Shown piece by piece: positions 1 through 8,716 of a DNA stretch of 64,000 nucleotides. The notes beneath the pieces were generated by a model. It did not search any database, was not told where the DNA came from, and saw only the letters and a list, made by a program, of their open reading frames with translations. A program made the translations under genes and the position numbers. Positions within the stretch are counted from its first letter, which is position 1, and each line of letters opens with the position of its first letter. The stretch comes from Clostridium sp. (GTDB lineage: Bacteria; Bacillota; Dethiobacteria; Dethiobacterales; Dethiobacteraceae), in the NCBI GenBank assembly GCA_018335695.1, contig JAGXRV010000013.1:49037-113036 (forward strand), given 5' to 3'.

Positions 1-870
1 CAGCAGAGAATTTTGGTAAAGCTGAAAATCTGCCGTATTGCGGCAACGGCAGTTGCGCAAGTAAGAATGTGCGCCCAGTCCCACACCCAGATACGGGCGA
101 TTTTCCCAGTAGCGCAAATTATGGCGGCATTGATGACCGGGTTTGGCAAAATTAGCAAGCTCATAATGATTAAAACCGTGTGCAATCAAAATCTCCCTGC
201 CCTGTTGCATCATAAGCAGCGTTTCCTCTTCTGAGGGAAGAGTTAACTCTCCTTGCTCCAGCAACTCGTCAAGCCTGGTGCCTGCCTCCACTTTTAATCC
301 GTAAAGAGAAAAATGATCCGGTTGCCAAGCACAAAGTTCCCGCAGCGTTTCTGCGGAATCAGCCGCTCTTTGACCGGGCAAGCCAATCATCGCATCTACA
401 GATAAAACGTCAAAAAACTTTCTGCACAAAGAAAAGGCTTGCCTGGCCTGAGAGAAGGTATGTGTCCTCCCAAGGAGAGCGAGCCTGTCGTCGTTTATGT
501 CTTGAACGCCTAGGCTGATACGGTTTACGCCGCCGGCACGCAACACAACGGCTTTATGGTGGTCAATAGTGCCGGGATTAACTTCGACAGTCCATTCTGT
601 ATCATTGGCTAACGGCAAATATGTCCGGCAGGCAGACAAAAGCGCAGATAACTCAGATGCGGAAAGCACTGTCGGTGAGCCGCCGCCAATATAGACGGTA
701 TCGGCCAAAGCGCCTTCCTCCCGCAGTTGCCGACTGCGCAAAACAAGTTCCTGCTCGAGCGCACGCAAGTATGCTGCCGGACTGATTGACAAATTAGGAA
801 AAGAGAGAAAATCGCAGTAAATACATTTTGATGCACAGTAGGGAATATGGATGTAAACTGCAGTTTTCAT
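1..870 (-). CDS. hemW: HemW-like radical SAM haem chaperone (partial, runs off window)
   Basis: Encodes the N-terminal ~290 residues of a HemW/HemN-like radical SAM protein; the 3' end lies beyond base 1. The protein opens MKTAVYIHIPYC and carries the radical SAM CX3CX2C motif (CASKCIYC) near residues 12-19, followed by YIGGGSPT and a GLPGQ segment typical of the family. HemW proteins deliver haem to membrane targets and are often misnamed coproporphyrinogen III oxidase. The ATG at 870 lies 2 bases after the lepA stop, so the two are co-transcribed, the usual Firmicutes order upstream of hrcA-dnaK. The start is chosen because it gives the conserved YIHIPYC opening. Oxidase activity is not implied. 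Confidence 0.93.
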   Translation of the reverse strand, partial: MKTAVYIHIPYCASKCIYCDFLSFPNLSISPAAYLRALEQELVLRSRQLREEGALADTVYIGGGSPTVLSASELSALLSACRTYLPLANDTEWTVEVNPGTIDHHKAVVLRAGGVNRISLGVQDINDDRLALLGRTHTFSQARQAFSLCRKFFDVLSVDAMIGLPGQRAADSAETLRELCAWQPDHFSLYGLKVEAGTRLDELLEQGELTLPSEEETLLMMQQGREILIAHGFNHYELANFAKPGHQCRHNLRYWENRPYLGVGLGAHSYLRNCRCRNTADFQLYQNSLL

Positions 871-872
871 GC

Positions 873-2669
873 TCAATTAATCCGCAGCACAGCCATGAAG
901 GCTTCCTGTGGAATCTCCACATTGCCTACTTGTTTCATCCTTTTTTTGCCGGCTTTCTGCTTTTCCAAAAGCTTTCGCTTACGTGTGATATCGCCGCCGT
1001 AACACTTATCAAGCACATTTTTACGCATGGCTTTAATCGTTTCCCGCGCGATAACCTTCTGTCCGATGGTGGCTTGGAGCGGCACCTCAAACATTTGTCG
1101 CGGGATAATTTCCCGCAGCTTCTCAGTCAACCCACGCCCCCGCTGATAGGCTCTGTCAACATGGCTAATAAATGACAACGCATCTACCGCTTCACCGTTA
1201 ATCAGCAGATCAACTTTTACCAGTTTGGAAACACGGTAGCCCAATAATTCGTAATCTAAGGAAGCATAGCCTCGTGTCTTCGATTTAAGCAAGTCAAAAA
1301 AGTCAAAAACAATTTCTGAAAGAGGCATCTCATAAGTCAAGACCGCCCGTGTGGCTTCGAGATACTCCATATTGACAAAGATACCCCGTTTCTCCTGACA
1401 AAGCTCCATTACCTGACCGACATACTGGTTTGGCACTATAACGCGTGCTGTGACATATGGTTCCTCAATAGAAAGAATCTCGGCAGTGTTTGGCAGGCGT
1501 GCGGGATTATCAATGCTGACCATATTTCCGTTATGCAAATTTACCCGATAAACAACGTTTGGAGCAGTTGTGATCAGCGTAAGCTGATACTCCCTCTCCA
1601 ACCGCTCCTGGATAATCTCCATATGTAGAAGCCCCAAGAAACCGCAACGAAAGCCAAACCCCAACGCTGCCGATGTTTCCGGCTCATAAGTAAGCGCGGC
1701 ATCGTTTAGATTAAGCTTCTCCAATGCGTCCCGCAAATCTTCATAATCGGCGCTGTCTACAGGATAAAGCCCGCAGAAAACCATGGGATTAGCGCGTCGG
1801 TAACCGGGCAGAGGTTGGATTGCAGGCCGCTCTGCCGCAGTTATAGTGTCGCCCACCCGGGTATCTTTCACATTTTTGACTCCGGCTACCAGATAGCCTA
1901 CTTCGCCGGCATTCAAAGTATCTATCTTAGTCATCCTCGGGCGAAAAACGCCTACCTCCGCCACCTCAAATACTTTGCCGTTGCTCATCATCTTTATTTT
2001 CATGCGCTCCTTAATTTGACCTTCCATCACTCGCACATATGCCACAACACCGCGGTAGGCATCATAATGAGAGTCAAAAATTAAAGCGCGCAACGGTGCA
2101 TCAACTTCGCCGGTCGGCGGCGGTATCCTATTTACGACAGCCTCCAGGACTTCCTCAATCCCAATGCCTGCTTTAGCCGAGGCAAGCACCGCGTCATCTC
2201 CCGCCAAGCCGATAATCTCTTCAAGTTCCCGCTTTGCCTTATCCACATCGGCGCTAGGCAAATCTATTTTATTAATCACCGGGATGATTTCCAGATTGTT
2301 TTCGAGCGCCAGATAGACATTAGCCAATGTCTGCGCTTCAATCCCCTGAGCCGCGTCAATTACGAGCAGCGCCCCTTCGCAAGCCGCTAAGCTACGGGAA
2401 ACTTCATAAGTGAAATCAACGTGTCCCGGCGTATCAATCAAATTTAAGCTGTATTCCTGCCCGTTTTTGGCAAGATAACGCAGACGCACCGCCTGCAGTT
2501 TAATTGTAATTCCACGTTCCCTTTCCAAATCCATCTGATCAAGAACCTGCTCAGCCATCTCCCGCTTCGCAAGCGCGCCGGTATATTCCAGCAGACGATC
2601 GGCTAATGTGGATTTACCGTGATCTATATGGGCTATAATACTAAAATTGCGAATTTGGCTTTGCTGCAT
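873..2669 (-). CDS. lepA: Elongation factor 4 (LepA), ribosome back-translocase GTPase
   Basis: 598-residue translational GTPase, normal length for LepA. G1 is [10 protein letters not shown]3 DTPGH and G4 NKID; the C-terminal LepA-specific domain with KRKLLEKQK is present. It acts on stalled or mistranslocated 70S ribosomes. The reading frame stays open further upstream, but the start at 2669 (MQQSQIRNF) is preferred because AGGAGG sits about 6 bases before it and homologues begin there. It directly precedes hemW. The upstream interval contains an 83-bp repeat and then the HEPN gene. Confidence 0.97.
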   Translation of the reverse strand: MQQSQIRNFSIIAHIDHGKSTLADRLLEYTGALAKREMAEQVLDQMDLERERGITIKLQAVRLRYLAKNGQEYSLNLIDTPGHVDFTYEVSRSLAACEGALLVIDAAQGIEAQTLANVYLALENNLEIIPVINKIDLPSADVDKAKRELEEIIGLAGDDAVLASAKAGIGIEEVLEAVVNRIPPPTGEVDAPLRALIFDSHYDAYRGVVAYVRVMEGQIKERMKIKMMSNGKVFEVAEVGVFRPRMTKIDTLNAGEVGYLVAGVKNVKDTRVGDTITAAERPAIQPLPGYRRANPMVFCGLYPVDSADYEDLRDALEKLNLNDAALTYEPETSAALGFGFRCGFLGLLHMEIIQERLEREYQLTLITTAPNVVYRVNLHNGNMVSIDNPARLPNTAEILSIEEPYVTARVIVPNQYVGQVMELCQEKRGIFVNMEYLEATRAVLTYEMPLSEIVFDFFDLLKSKTRGYASLDYELLGYRVSKLVKVDLLINGEAVDALSFISHVDRAYQRGRGLTEKLREIIPRQMFEVPLQATIGQKVIARETIKAMRKNVLDKCYGGDITRKRKLLEKQKAGKKRMKQVGNVEIPQEAFMAVLRIN

Positions 2670-2766
2670 CGTCATCCTCCTGTCAATCCTCGAGAACATT
2701 ATAGCATTCCGGCAGGAGAGTGACAAGCAAACCATGATTTTACTGTGAACCATGATTCCACCAGTG

Positions 2767-2849
2767 CTACAAAAATTCCCCTCCCCTGGAGGGGTGCCCG
2801 CAAGGGCGGGGTGGTCGCGTGGACGAGTGGGACAAATCACCTGTCCCCC
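2767..2849. repeat. Interspersed repeat family A, copy 1
   Basis: 83-bp GC-rich element containing the inverted segment CCCCTCCCCTGGAGGGG and GTGGGACAAATCACCTGTCCC. A second copy at 28508-28590 matches at 82 of 83 positions by eye. It overlaps the last codons of the HEPN gene and supplies its stop. No coding function is seen. Confidence 0.85.
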
Positions 2850-3247
2850 ATGCGCGGCCGGACGAACTCGATAGTTTTTTCTGCCAAACGCAAAGCTTCT
2901 TCCGCCGGTTTTCTGGTATAAACTTTGGCCGGAATACTATCGGGAATTCCGTTAGGATAACGTGTGGGAATATAGTAACCGTCCAAAATGGCAACTTCAT
3001 CTCTAAGCGCGGCAAAAGCTGCGTCAAATTGCTCTGCCCAGGTTGCCAGAGCTGTCACGGAATGGCCGGTGACTATCTGTTCTCCCCGAGCATAAAGAAA
3101 AGCTTTAATAGCTTTTTCTGCAACCTGCTGAGCGATAAAGCATGCCAAATGGTATAGATTATTATCAAATAAAACTTGTACACCGAGCAAATCTGCTTCG
3201 GACTGCTCGAACCAACGCAAACCTTCGTCCTTAGGGCTCCGTTTCAT
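2837..3247 (-). CDS. HEPN-domain protein (toxin half of HEPN/MNT pair)
   Basis: 136-residue all-alpha HEPN protein. The family hallmarks are the N-terminal WFEQSEADL, the [17 protein letters not shown] helix, and [14 protein letters not shown], holding the conserved Arg and His of the HEPN RNase-like site (spacing slightly wider than the usual RX4-6H). HEPN partners in such pairs act as RNases or are silenced by AMPylation from the MNT partner; which applies here is not shown. The gene overlaps the upstream nucleotidyltransferase by 17 bases, so translation is coupled. The final residues and TGA come from repeat family A, so the native C-terminus may have been altered. Confidence 0.85.
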   Translation of the reverse strand: MKRSPKDEGLRWFEQSEADLLGVQVLFDNNLYHLACFIAQQVAEKAIKAFLYARGEQIVTGHSVTALATWAEQFDAAFAALRDEVAILDGYYIPTRYPNGIPDSIPAKVYTRKPAEEALRLAEKTIEFVRPRMGDR

Positions 3248-3581
3248 AAAGTATTCTCCCCTCCCGTAACGCGTTTTTCAAAAACATATTACTTTCTTTC
3301 ATCTCGTCAAACTCTGCGGGAGTATAAACTAACAAATCAACGGCCGCTTTCGGCCTGATTTTTTTATACAACGCGGCGATCCTGTCAGGAAAATTCTCTT
3401 CGCTTGGGATAACGACAATCAAATCAAGGTCACTGTCCAGGCCAGCCTCACCGCAAGCAGAAGAGCCAAAATGAATAATCCTTTTGGCACCCATAACTAT
3501 TAATTCTTTTAGAATCCTATCCAATTCACTATGCAGAAGGACAATGTTCCTCAACTTGCGCATTTCAAGCATATTTTCCAA
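3231..3581 (-). CDS. MNT-type minimal nucleotidyltransferase (antitoxin half)
   Basis: About 116 residues with the polymerase-beta nucleotidyltransferase signature HFGSSACGEAG followed by DSDLDLIVV (the two metal-binding Asp) and a third Asp in VDLLVYTP. MNT proteins paired with HEPN proteins transfer AMP to the partner and neutralise it. The frame is open up to a GTG at 3611, but a TTG at 3581 preceded by GAGGTGG is preferred: a good -10 box TATAAT lies at 3599-3604, which would put the GTG upstream of the transcript. Overlap with the HEPN gene marks the pair as one unit. It is inserted between spoIIP and lepA, a normally conserved neighbourhood. Confidence 0.82.
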   Translation of the reverse strand: MENMLEMRKLRNIVLLHSELDRILKELIVMGAKRIIHFGSSACGEAGLDSDLDLIVVIPSEENFPDRIAALYKKIRPKAAVDLLVYTPAEFDEMKESNMFLKNALREGRILYETEP

Positions 3582-3668
3582 GATGCCCACCTCAAAGACA
3601 TTATACCGCACGCAACTGGAAATGTATAGAAAAAGGCGCTTTTTGTGTGTTTAGTCTGTGATTTTACG

Positions 3669-3881
3669 CTACCAAGGCCAAGTTGGCAACTGCCACTCTT
3701 GCCCGGCAAATACCAAAACCCAGCCACCGGCATTATTGCGATATACGCGGAGCGCCTGAGGCGCACCTTGCCGCCCGCTAACTTGCTGTGAGCCCAGTTC
3801 AGTGACGCGAAGCCCCGCAGACAAAAGAAAAAGAGAAAACAAAAGCATCAGAAAAAAGGCACAAACCGTTTTCCTTTTCAT
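3669..3881 (-). CDS. Small secreted or membrane-anchored protein, unknown
   Basis: 70 residues starting MKRKTVCAFFLM, with one hydrophobic segment (about residues 5-22) that looks like an uncleaved signal or N-terminal anchor, then a short domain ending in GWVLVFAGQEWQLPTWPW. GGAGG lies 10 bases before this ATG; the frame is open further upstream to 3908. It lies downstream of spoIIP on the same strand. No family is recognised. Confidence 0.6.
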   Translation of the reverse strand: MKRKTVCAFFLMLLFSLFLLSAGLRVTELGSQQVSGRQGAPQALRVYRNNAGGWVLVFAGQEWQLPTWPW

Positions 3882-3949
3882 TTTTAAACTTTTCCTCCGC
3901 AAACACAAGACTTTGTTTATTTATGCCAATACAAATAATTATCTATGCA

Positions 3950-5041
3950 TCATATTCCCGAGTTGTACAGATCCGCCAAAGCTGTAGCCAGATGGGGAAT
4001 AGTGCGCAAGGCTTCCGCCAAAGAGTTTTCATGCCCTCCCACCTCAATCAGCAGAGCCCCTTGATGAATATGCTGATTGTATACCAAAGGGCGCTCGCGA
4101 ACGCCACGGGAAAGACCCGGAGCCAATTCTTCCAGCCGCTGGTGCAAAAACATTGCCTGCTGATAATTCTGCTGCCAGTTTGGATGCCTGGTACCCACCA
4201 CAAACATCACCCGACCGGCTGCATTCCCGTCCAGTTGGGTAGTGCTCACATTTCTTGCTACCCCGTCTCTATGCAAGTCAATCACAAGCCGGGCATCAGG
4301 GTTGGCCGCCAGCATGGACTTAATCGTCGGCAGAGCAATTTGATAAGCTGTGCTGCGGGGAAGGTCGTGAATCGTTTTGTCATGCAACACGGGAATGCCA
4401 TGCTCAGTACGCAAAATATTAGCCAACGTCTCCCCCAGATGAGCGACCGTCAACTCTAAATTCTGCGTAAACTTCAGCCCGGATGTCGGCACAAAAGACT
4501 CTGTCGTATGAACATGGTAAATCAGCACTTTCCCCTGCCCAGCCAATGGGCGCTGAACCGGGAAAATAACTCTGGCTTCTGCGGAAACTTGCTCCCCGGA
4601 AGATTGCTCCGTGCCTACTTTTTGAACAGCGGTTGACGACGGCAGATTTGCATCTACCAAAAAAGGGATTTGCGTTGCTAAAATATGCTTCGGGTCACTT
4701 GGATTTGCAAATCTACCTGCTTTGATAAAGCCTTCCTCCGCAAGGACTGCATCTCCAACTGCTTCCCGGGGAAAAGCTTCCTGAAAACCGGGGATCACTT
4801 GGGCAAGTATCCGCAAGTAAAGGGTGGAATCAAAAAACGGCCTCACTTCTGCTAAGGCGGCGCTGCCTGTTATTGCCGGCAAGACAGGTTGTGTAAAAGA
4901 AGCGGGCGAACGCACCGCTAGTGCTACCAGAGCCAGAGTTAATACGAGAACTGAGATTAAAATTAAATAATTCCTACGCTTTTTTCTGTTTTTCCCCGAC
5001 CATTTTTTGCTGCGTATCCTAAAAAATGCACTTTTGGCCAC
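3950..5041 (-). CDS. spoIIP: Stage II sporulation protein P (peptidoglycan hydrolase)
   Basis: 363 residues: a short basic N-terminus, one membrane anchor (about residues 24-42), a ~100-residue linker and the C-terminal SpoIIP amidase/endopeptidase domain. Likely zinc ligands and catalytic residues are seen in YHVHTTESFVP (His, Glu), VIDLHRDG (His) and LLIEVGGHEN (Glu). With SpoIID and SpoIIM, SpoIIP degrades septal peptidoglycan during engulfment of the forespore. The start is GTG 5041, with GGGAGG 7 bases upstream; the longer frame to 5122 has no site. Its position next to gpr is the standard arrangement. Confidence 0.95.
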   Translation of the reverse strand: MAKSAFFRIRSKKWSGKNRKKRRNYLILISVLVLTLALVALAVRSPASFTQPVLPAITGSAALAEVRPFFDSTLYLRILAQVIPGFQEAFPREAVGDAVLAEEGFIKAGRFANPSDPKHILATQIPFLVDANLPSSTAVQKVGTEQSSGEQVSAEARVIFPVQRPLAGQGKVLIYHVHTTESFVPTSGLKFTQNLELTVAHLGETLANILRTEHGIPVLHDKTIHDLPRSTAYQIALPTIKSMLAANPDARLVIDLHRDGVARNVSTTQLDGNAAGRVMFVVGTRHPNWQQNYQQAMFLHQRLEELAPGLSRGVRERPLVYNQHIHQGALLIEVGGHENSLAEALRTIPHLATALADLYNSGI

Positions 5042-5121
5042 GTCAATCCCTCCCGCTATCCCAAAATAATTTGCTGCATCTCTAATTTGTATGCTGACTT
5101 TGTGCAGATATGCTATAAGCA

Positions 5122-5155
5122 AAACAGGGAAGCGCTCCGAACGGCTTCCCTGTTT
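5122..5155 (-). terminator. Rho-independent terminator after gpr
   Basis: Perfect 12-bp inverted repeat AAACAGGGAAGC / GCTTCCCTGTTT with a 10-base loop, followed on the minus strand by TTTTGCTTAT. It lies between the gpr stop (5181) and the spoIIP start, suggesting separate transcripts. Confidence 0.85.
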
Positions 5156-5180
5156 AGTCTATCTTCTTTCTGTTTTTACG

Positions 5181-6176
5181 CTAATGCAAATATTTTCCTG
5201 CTTCTTCACTTTCAATAGACGGATGCATAGCGGCGTTAATACCGCCCGCTATCAGCCTAGCCACATCTTCGATCATCGTGTCTATATCTTTAGGCGTAAC
5301 CATCAGTTTCCCGCCGTATGGCTCTAAAACTTCCTCCATAACACTGCGTTTATCACCTTCGGCAATACTTTTGACTACCGCATAAACCGGAGACTCCTGC
5401 CCTGCCTCTCTCATAACGGCCGACAAAAAGTGGTCTACCAAGTCATCGGCGATAGTTACCGCATCTACTACGGTAGGCACACCCACAGCGATTACAGGAA
5501 TACCGATTGTTTCACGGGTGATGCCCTTGCGCTTATTGCCCACGCCTGAACCCGGAGTAATTCCGGTATCGGCTAATTGAATTGTAGTGTGCAATCTGCT
5601 CAAGTTACGCGCAGCAAGCGCATCGACCGCAATCAGCAAGTCAGGTTTGATTTTCTCAACCAGCCCATGAATAATCTCGCTGGTTTCAACGCCGGTAATT
5701 CCCAAAACACCGGGGGCAATCGCTCCTAACGGGCGGAAGCCTTTTCCCAGCACATCCGGCTGCAATTCGAGAATATGCCTGGTAACAAAGAGATCTTTTA
5801 CTACCCGCGGCCCTAAAGCATCGGGCGTCACATTCCAGTTGCCCAAGCCCACTACCAAAACGGTGGCATCAGGCGATAATTCCAACATGGACTGAAGTTC
5901 CCGGGCAAAACGTCGGGAAACGGCTTCCTGCAGTGTTGTGTTTTTCTGCCGCAAACCGGGTACTTCCAGCGTAATATATTTACCCTGTTTTTTCCCCATT
6001 TGCTCTTCCGCTTCCGCAGTAGTAATAAATACTCTTGTTACATGTATTTCACCAAAATCCTCAGTTTCGCTTTTTACTCCCGGGATTTCCTCTTTAACTT
6101 GACCCATCAGCATTTCCCGGGCTTCAATAGCCAAGTCTGTGCGAATATTGCGGCGGCTGCTGCCTACTTCGGTCAC
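5181..6176 (-). CDS. gpr: Germination protease GPR (spore SASP endopeptidase)
   Basis: 331 residues of peptidase family A25. The N-terminus reads GSSRRNIRTDLAIEA, resembling the autoprocessing region where the zymogen propeptide is cut, then VVGLGNWNVTPDALGPRVV and a second conserved block LIAVDALAARN with the aspartates considered catalytic. GPR degrades the small acid-soluble proteins coating spore DNA at germination; the gene is normally expressed in the forespore. The start is GTG 6176, with AAGGAGG 5-6 bases upstream. Confidence 0.96.
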   Translation of the reverse strand: MTEVGSSRRNIRTDLAIEAREMLMGQVKEEIPGVKSETEDFGEIHVTRVFITTAEAEEQMGKKQGKYITLEVPGLRQKNTTLQEAVSRRFARELQSMLELSPDATVLVVGLGNWNVTPDALGPRVVKDLFVTRHILELQPDVLGKGFRPLGAIAPGVLGITGVETSEIIHGLVEKIKPDLLIAVDALAARNLSRLHTTIQLADTGITPGSGVGNKRKGITRETIGIPVIAVGVPTVVDAVTIADDLVDHFLSAVMREAGQESPVYAVVKSIAEGDKRSVMEEVLEPYGGKLMVTPKDIDTMIEDVARLIAGGINAAMHPSIESEEAGKYLH

Positions 6177-6192
6177 GTGTTAACCTCCTTGG

Positions 6193-6519
6193 TTATCGCA
6201 GCTCGGTAGGGACAAAAGCGTCAATTAGCCCGATAACAAGAGCAGCCAAAGCAGCTCCCAAAACTGTGATGTTCATCGCTGGAACTACAAACTGCGCCAA
6301 GTAAATCACAATAGCAGAAACGAGAAAGCCAACAAGCCCTCGGTTATGGGGAGAAATCTTTTTCCCAAAAATACTCTCAACCACAAAACCAAGAATAGCA
6401 ATTACGATCGCCGCTGCCAGTGCCGCACCAAAACCCAACGTGGCAAACCCGGGCAAAAGAAAGCTTACCAGCATCAACACAATAGCAGAGACTATAAAGC
6501 GAACAATCAAACCAATCAT
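6193..6519 (-). CDS. YvlD / phage-holin-4-2-like small membrane protein
   Basis: 108 residues with four predicted membrane helices; the N-terminus MIGLIVRFIVSAIV and GFATLGFGAALAAAIVIA resemble the YvlD family (Phage_holin_4_2 fold). The family's function is unsettled; in Bacillus yvlD is in an envelope-stress operon. AGGAGG sits 9 bases before this ATG and 6 bases before an adjacent in-frame GTG at 6522, so either start is possible. It sits just upstream of gpr on the same strand (16-base gap) and is probably co-transcribed with it. Confidence 0.8.
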   Translation of the reverse strand: MIGLIVRFIVSAIVLMLVSFLLPGFATLGFGAALAAAIVIAILGFVVESIFGKKISPHNRGLVGFLVSAIVIYLAQFVVPAMNITVLGAALAALVIGLIDAFVPTELR

Positions 6520-6757
6520 CACTTTCCACCTCCTAGATAATTTTGCTACTCCTAGCTTAACCAAACCATTTTTGCCTATACGCCACTTTTTGTTGCATTT
6601 TAAAGGAACGCATGGTAGAATTGTTGTGTCCTGCACTACAAAGCACGCTCACTCTTGGCGTGAGAGTGATACATGGGAAATCTTTTTATAGCTAAGTAGT
6701 GTTGCCGCCAACAGCGGAGCATAATGGTTTCAAAGCAAGATTTAAGGAGGTGAACGC

Positions 6758-7039
6758 ATGCCTAATACAAAGCAAGCATTAAAGCGCATGAGAGTAACCG
6801 CAAAACGGACAGCACGCAACCGACATATCAAGAACACTTTTAAAACTGCTGTGCGCCGTTTCAGCGACACACTGGCTCAAGATGACCTTGCCACAGCCGG
6901 TGATAGATTGCTGACTGCCAAAAAAACGATTGATAAAGCTGTCAGCAAAGGGGTGCTGCACAAGAACGCGGCTGCCCGCAAAAAATCTCGTCTTGCAAAA
7001 CGCCTGAATAAGGCAGTTTCCGCAGCAGCAGCAAAGTAG
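6758..7039 (+). CDS. rpsT: 30S ribosomal protein S20
   Basis: 93 residues opening MPNTKQALKRMRVTAKR, the S20 signature, with the Lys/Arg-rich helical composition expected of this 16S rRNA-binding protein. AAGGAGG lies 7 bases before the ATG and a terminator follows directly. It is read away from gpr, and the rpsT-gpr-spoIIP-lepA order is the conserved Firmicutes arrangement. Confidence 0.98.
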   Translation: MPNTKQALKRMRVTAKRTARNRHIKNTFKTAVRRFSDTLAQDDLATAGDRLLTAKKTIDKAVSKGVLHKNAAARKKSRLAKRLNKAVSAAAAK

Positions 7040-7053
7040 TATAACTAAAAGCA

Positions 7054-7080
7054 GCACGCCTCCGGCGTGCTTTATTTTTT
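7054..7080 (+). terminator. Rho-independent terminator of rpsT
   Basis: Perfect stem GCACGCC / GGCGTGC with loop TCC followed by TTTATTTTTT, 14 bases after the rpsT stop. Confidence 0.95.
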
Positions 7081-7176
7081 GTATAGAAAATTATATCGTC
7101 CAGGGAAGCTACGATCCTAATCCTATCCTATGCCACAAAAAACCCCAGACGAAAAATAGTCCGGCACAGATCCTTG

Positions 7177-7566
7177 CTAAATACTATAGGGCACTTCAAT
7201 AAATGTGTGCTCTTTAGGATCAAAATCCTTGGTATTCCTTGTGCACAACTTTAAATGATGGGTTAACGCGAGTGCTGCCTGGAAAGCATCAGGGAGTTTC
7301 CAACCATAAGCGCGCCTCAGCACTGCGGTTTTTTCTGCAATTGCTCTGTCAATCCTTAATAGCTCGTAATGGAACAACAGGGCTTTCGCTTTTTCCGCAG
7401 CAGCGCCTTCAAAACCAACAAGGATTTCGGCATAAGTGATAACTGAAATGGCTGTTTTAGCAGGGTCTAAACCAAAAACAAAGGCTGATGCCTGGGAGAC
7501 GCCATTGAAGTGGTCAATCAGGATAACAGAATCCAAAAGCCGCTCCGGCAAAATTATGACCCCCAC
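7177..7566 (-). CDS. VapC-like PIN-domain toxin ribonuclease
   Basis: 129-residue PIN domain. The acidic site is visible as LLDSVILIDH (Asp), AEILVGFE (Glu), KLPDAFQAALA (Asp) and TRNTKDFD (C-terminal Asp). Such proteins are Mg-dependent RNases, typically cutting tRNA or rRNA. The reading frame overlaps the upstream antitoxin by 13 bases. The GTG at 7566 gives the longest form; a TTG 15 bases further in, preceded by GGGGG, would also work. The RNA target cannot be predicted. Confidence 0.87.
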   Translation of the reverse strand: MGVIILPERLLDSVILIDHFNGVSQASAFVFGLDPAKTAISVITYAEILVGFEGAAAEKAKALLFHYELLRIDRAIAEKTAVLRRAYGWKLPDAFQAALALTHHLKLCTRNTKDFDPKEHTFIEVPYSI

Positions 7567-7790
7567 TCGCTTCTTAATTGTTCCTGATATTCCAACCCAT
7601 CTCCTTTTGCCCAGAGCCCCATCGTTTCATTGACTGTTTTTTGATACAGTGCCTGGCTCTGAGATTCTTTGAGATAGGAAATTCCTTCTCGTATAGCCTC
7701 CGCAATGGAAATGTTGTGCGCCTTGCTATAATTTCCAAGCCATTGCTTCTCTTGCTCTGAAATAGTGATAATCATTCTTTTGCTTGCCAC
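7554..7790 (-). CDS. Ribbon-helix-helix (CopG-like) antitoxin of the PIN toxin
   Basis: 78 residues. The N-terminal RMIITISEQEKQWL plus NISIAEAIREGI fits a ribbon-helix-helix DNA-binding fold; the tail would wrap the toxin. GTG 7790 is chosen because AGGAGGTC lies 5 bases upstream. With the overlapping PIN gene it forms a VapBC-type module; autoregulation is typical of the family but no operator was resolved. Confidence 0.82.
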   Translation of the reverse strand: MASKRMIITISEQEKQWLGNYSKAHNISIAEAIREGISYLKESQSQALYQKTVNETMGLWAKGDGLEYQEQLRSEWGS

Positions 7791-7878
7791 AATAAGACCT
7801 CCTGACAGTCTCGGAATGTTGCTTTGCATATATCATACATCTATATCATCTGCCTGTCAAATCTTACAGCCATTAAAG

Positions 7879-7912
7879 CAAAGACTCCGGGGCAACTTCC
7901 CCGGAGTCTTTG
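7879..7912 (-). terminator. Terminator after the feo/HD-GYP operon
   Basis: Perfect 14-bp inverted repeat CAAAGACTCCGGGG / CCCCGGAGTCTTTG with 6-base loop, starting 4 bases below the HD-GYP gene end; on the minus strand a T-rich CTTTAATGG follows. Confidence 0.88.
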
Positions 7913-7915
7913 ATT

Positions 7916-8542
7916 CTAGGCCTGAAGACCGCTAAAAAAAATATCAAGCGCTATCCCGACAAGCATCGCGTCAAACTGCCCATCCCTACCCGCCAATAGT
8001 TGCTCACGGCATTGTTCCGTAGTAAGCGCCTTCCTGTAAGGACGATCAGAAAGCATTGCTTCGATAGCATCGCAAATAGCAATAATTCTTGAACCGAGTG
8101 GAATAGCAGTCCCCTGCAGTTTAGCCGGATAACCCCGCCCGTCCCAACGTTCATGATGGTGCAAAACCAGCATTGCCACATCATGCAGATGCCGTGAAGA
8201 GCAAAGAATTTTGCTGCCAATCACCGGATGTTGCTCGATAACCGTTCTTTCCTCCGCAGTCAGCAAGCCTGTTTTAAACAAAATTGCATCCGGGATGGCG
8301 ATTTTACCTATATCATGCAAGTGAGCGGCTATATGAATAGTTTCCAACTCAGCGGCAGTCAGCTTAAAACCCTGAGCCATCAGTACGACCATGTCAGCTA
8401 CCCTAGAGGAATGCCCTCTGGTATATTGATCCCTGGCATCGAGAGCAGCCGTCAGGCATTCAACGGTGTCATGATATACTTCATATATGTGCAGAGAATC
8501 CTGACTTAACAACTTTCGCTCAAGTATCGCCGTCTTTTTCAT
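7916..8542 (-). CDS. HD-GYP domain phosphodiesterase (cyclic-di-GMP type)
   Basis: 208 residues from the preferred ATG at 8542. The HD motif HLHDIGKIAIPD and the GYP motif HHERWDGRGYP are intact, as is the DRPYRKAL region. HD-GYP proteins hydrolyse c-di-GMP to GMP. No separate sensor domain is present; a short N-terminal helix with YHDTVECLTAALDARDQYTRGHS leads into the HD core. The frame is open to 8620, but that would overlap the upstream zinc-ribbon gene heavily; at 8542 the overlap is 23 bases. It is last in the feoA-feoB operon before the terminator. Confidence 0.88.
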   Translation of the reverse strand: MKKTAILERKLLSQDSLHIYEVYHDTVECLTAALDARDQYTRGHSSRVADMVVLMAQGFKLTAAELETIHIAAHLHDIGKIAIPDAILFKTGLLTAEERTVIEQHPVIGSKILCSSRHLHDVAMLVLHHHERWDGRGYPAKLQGTAIPLGSRIIAICDAIEAMLSDRPYRKALTTEQCREQLLAGRDGQFDAMLVGIALDIFFSGLQA

Positions 8543-8708
8543 GGTGCCTTGACCCTTCTCTTTCTTTATTCTTTCCAGCCGCAGTTGAAGGGCAGCGTCC
8601 ACACTTATGGCAGTGTTCATGCAACAATGTCTGCCGGCAGCGAGGGCAAGCTAGCAGCAATCGCTCGGTTCGGAAATCACATTGCGGGCAAAAACTTCTG
8701 GAAGCCAT
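8520..8708 (-). CDS. Small zinc-ribbon protein in feo operon
   Basis: 62 residues with CX2C pairs (CPQC, CPRC) and a CHKCGRC cluster, then a highly charged tail. It is probably a structural zinc ribbon. The start ATG is preceded by AGGTG, and the feoB stop TAG lies inside the ribosome-binding region, so translation looks coupled to feoB; it overlaps the HD-GYP start. This tight packing is the main reason to believe it is real. Function unknown; a role in iron or c-di-GMP sensing is only inference. Confidence 0.72.
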   Translation of the reverse strand: MASRSFCPQCDFRTERLLLACPRCRQTLLHEHCHKCGRCPSTAAGKNKEREGSRHHEKDGDT

Positions 8709-8716
8709 TTTTTCAC

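Noticed and set aside
3923..4459. 178-codon plus-strand ORF
   Set aside because: Antisense to spoIIP with no ribosome site or recognisable domain.
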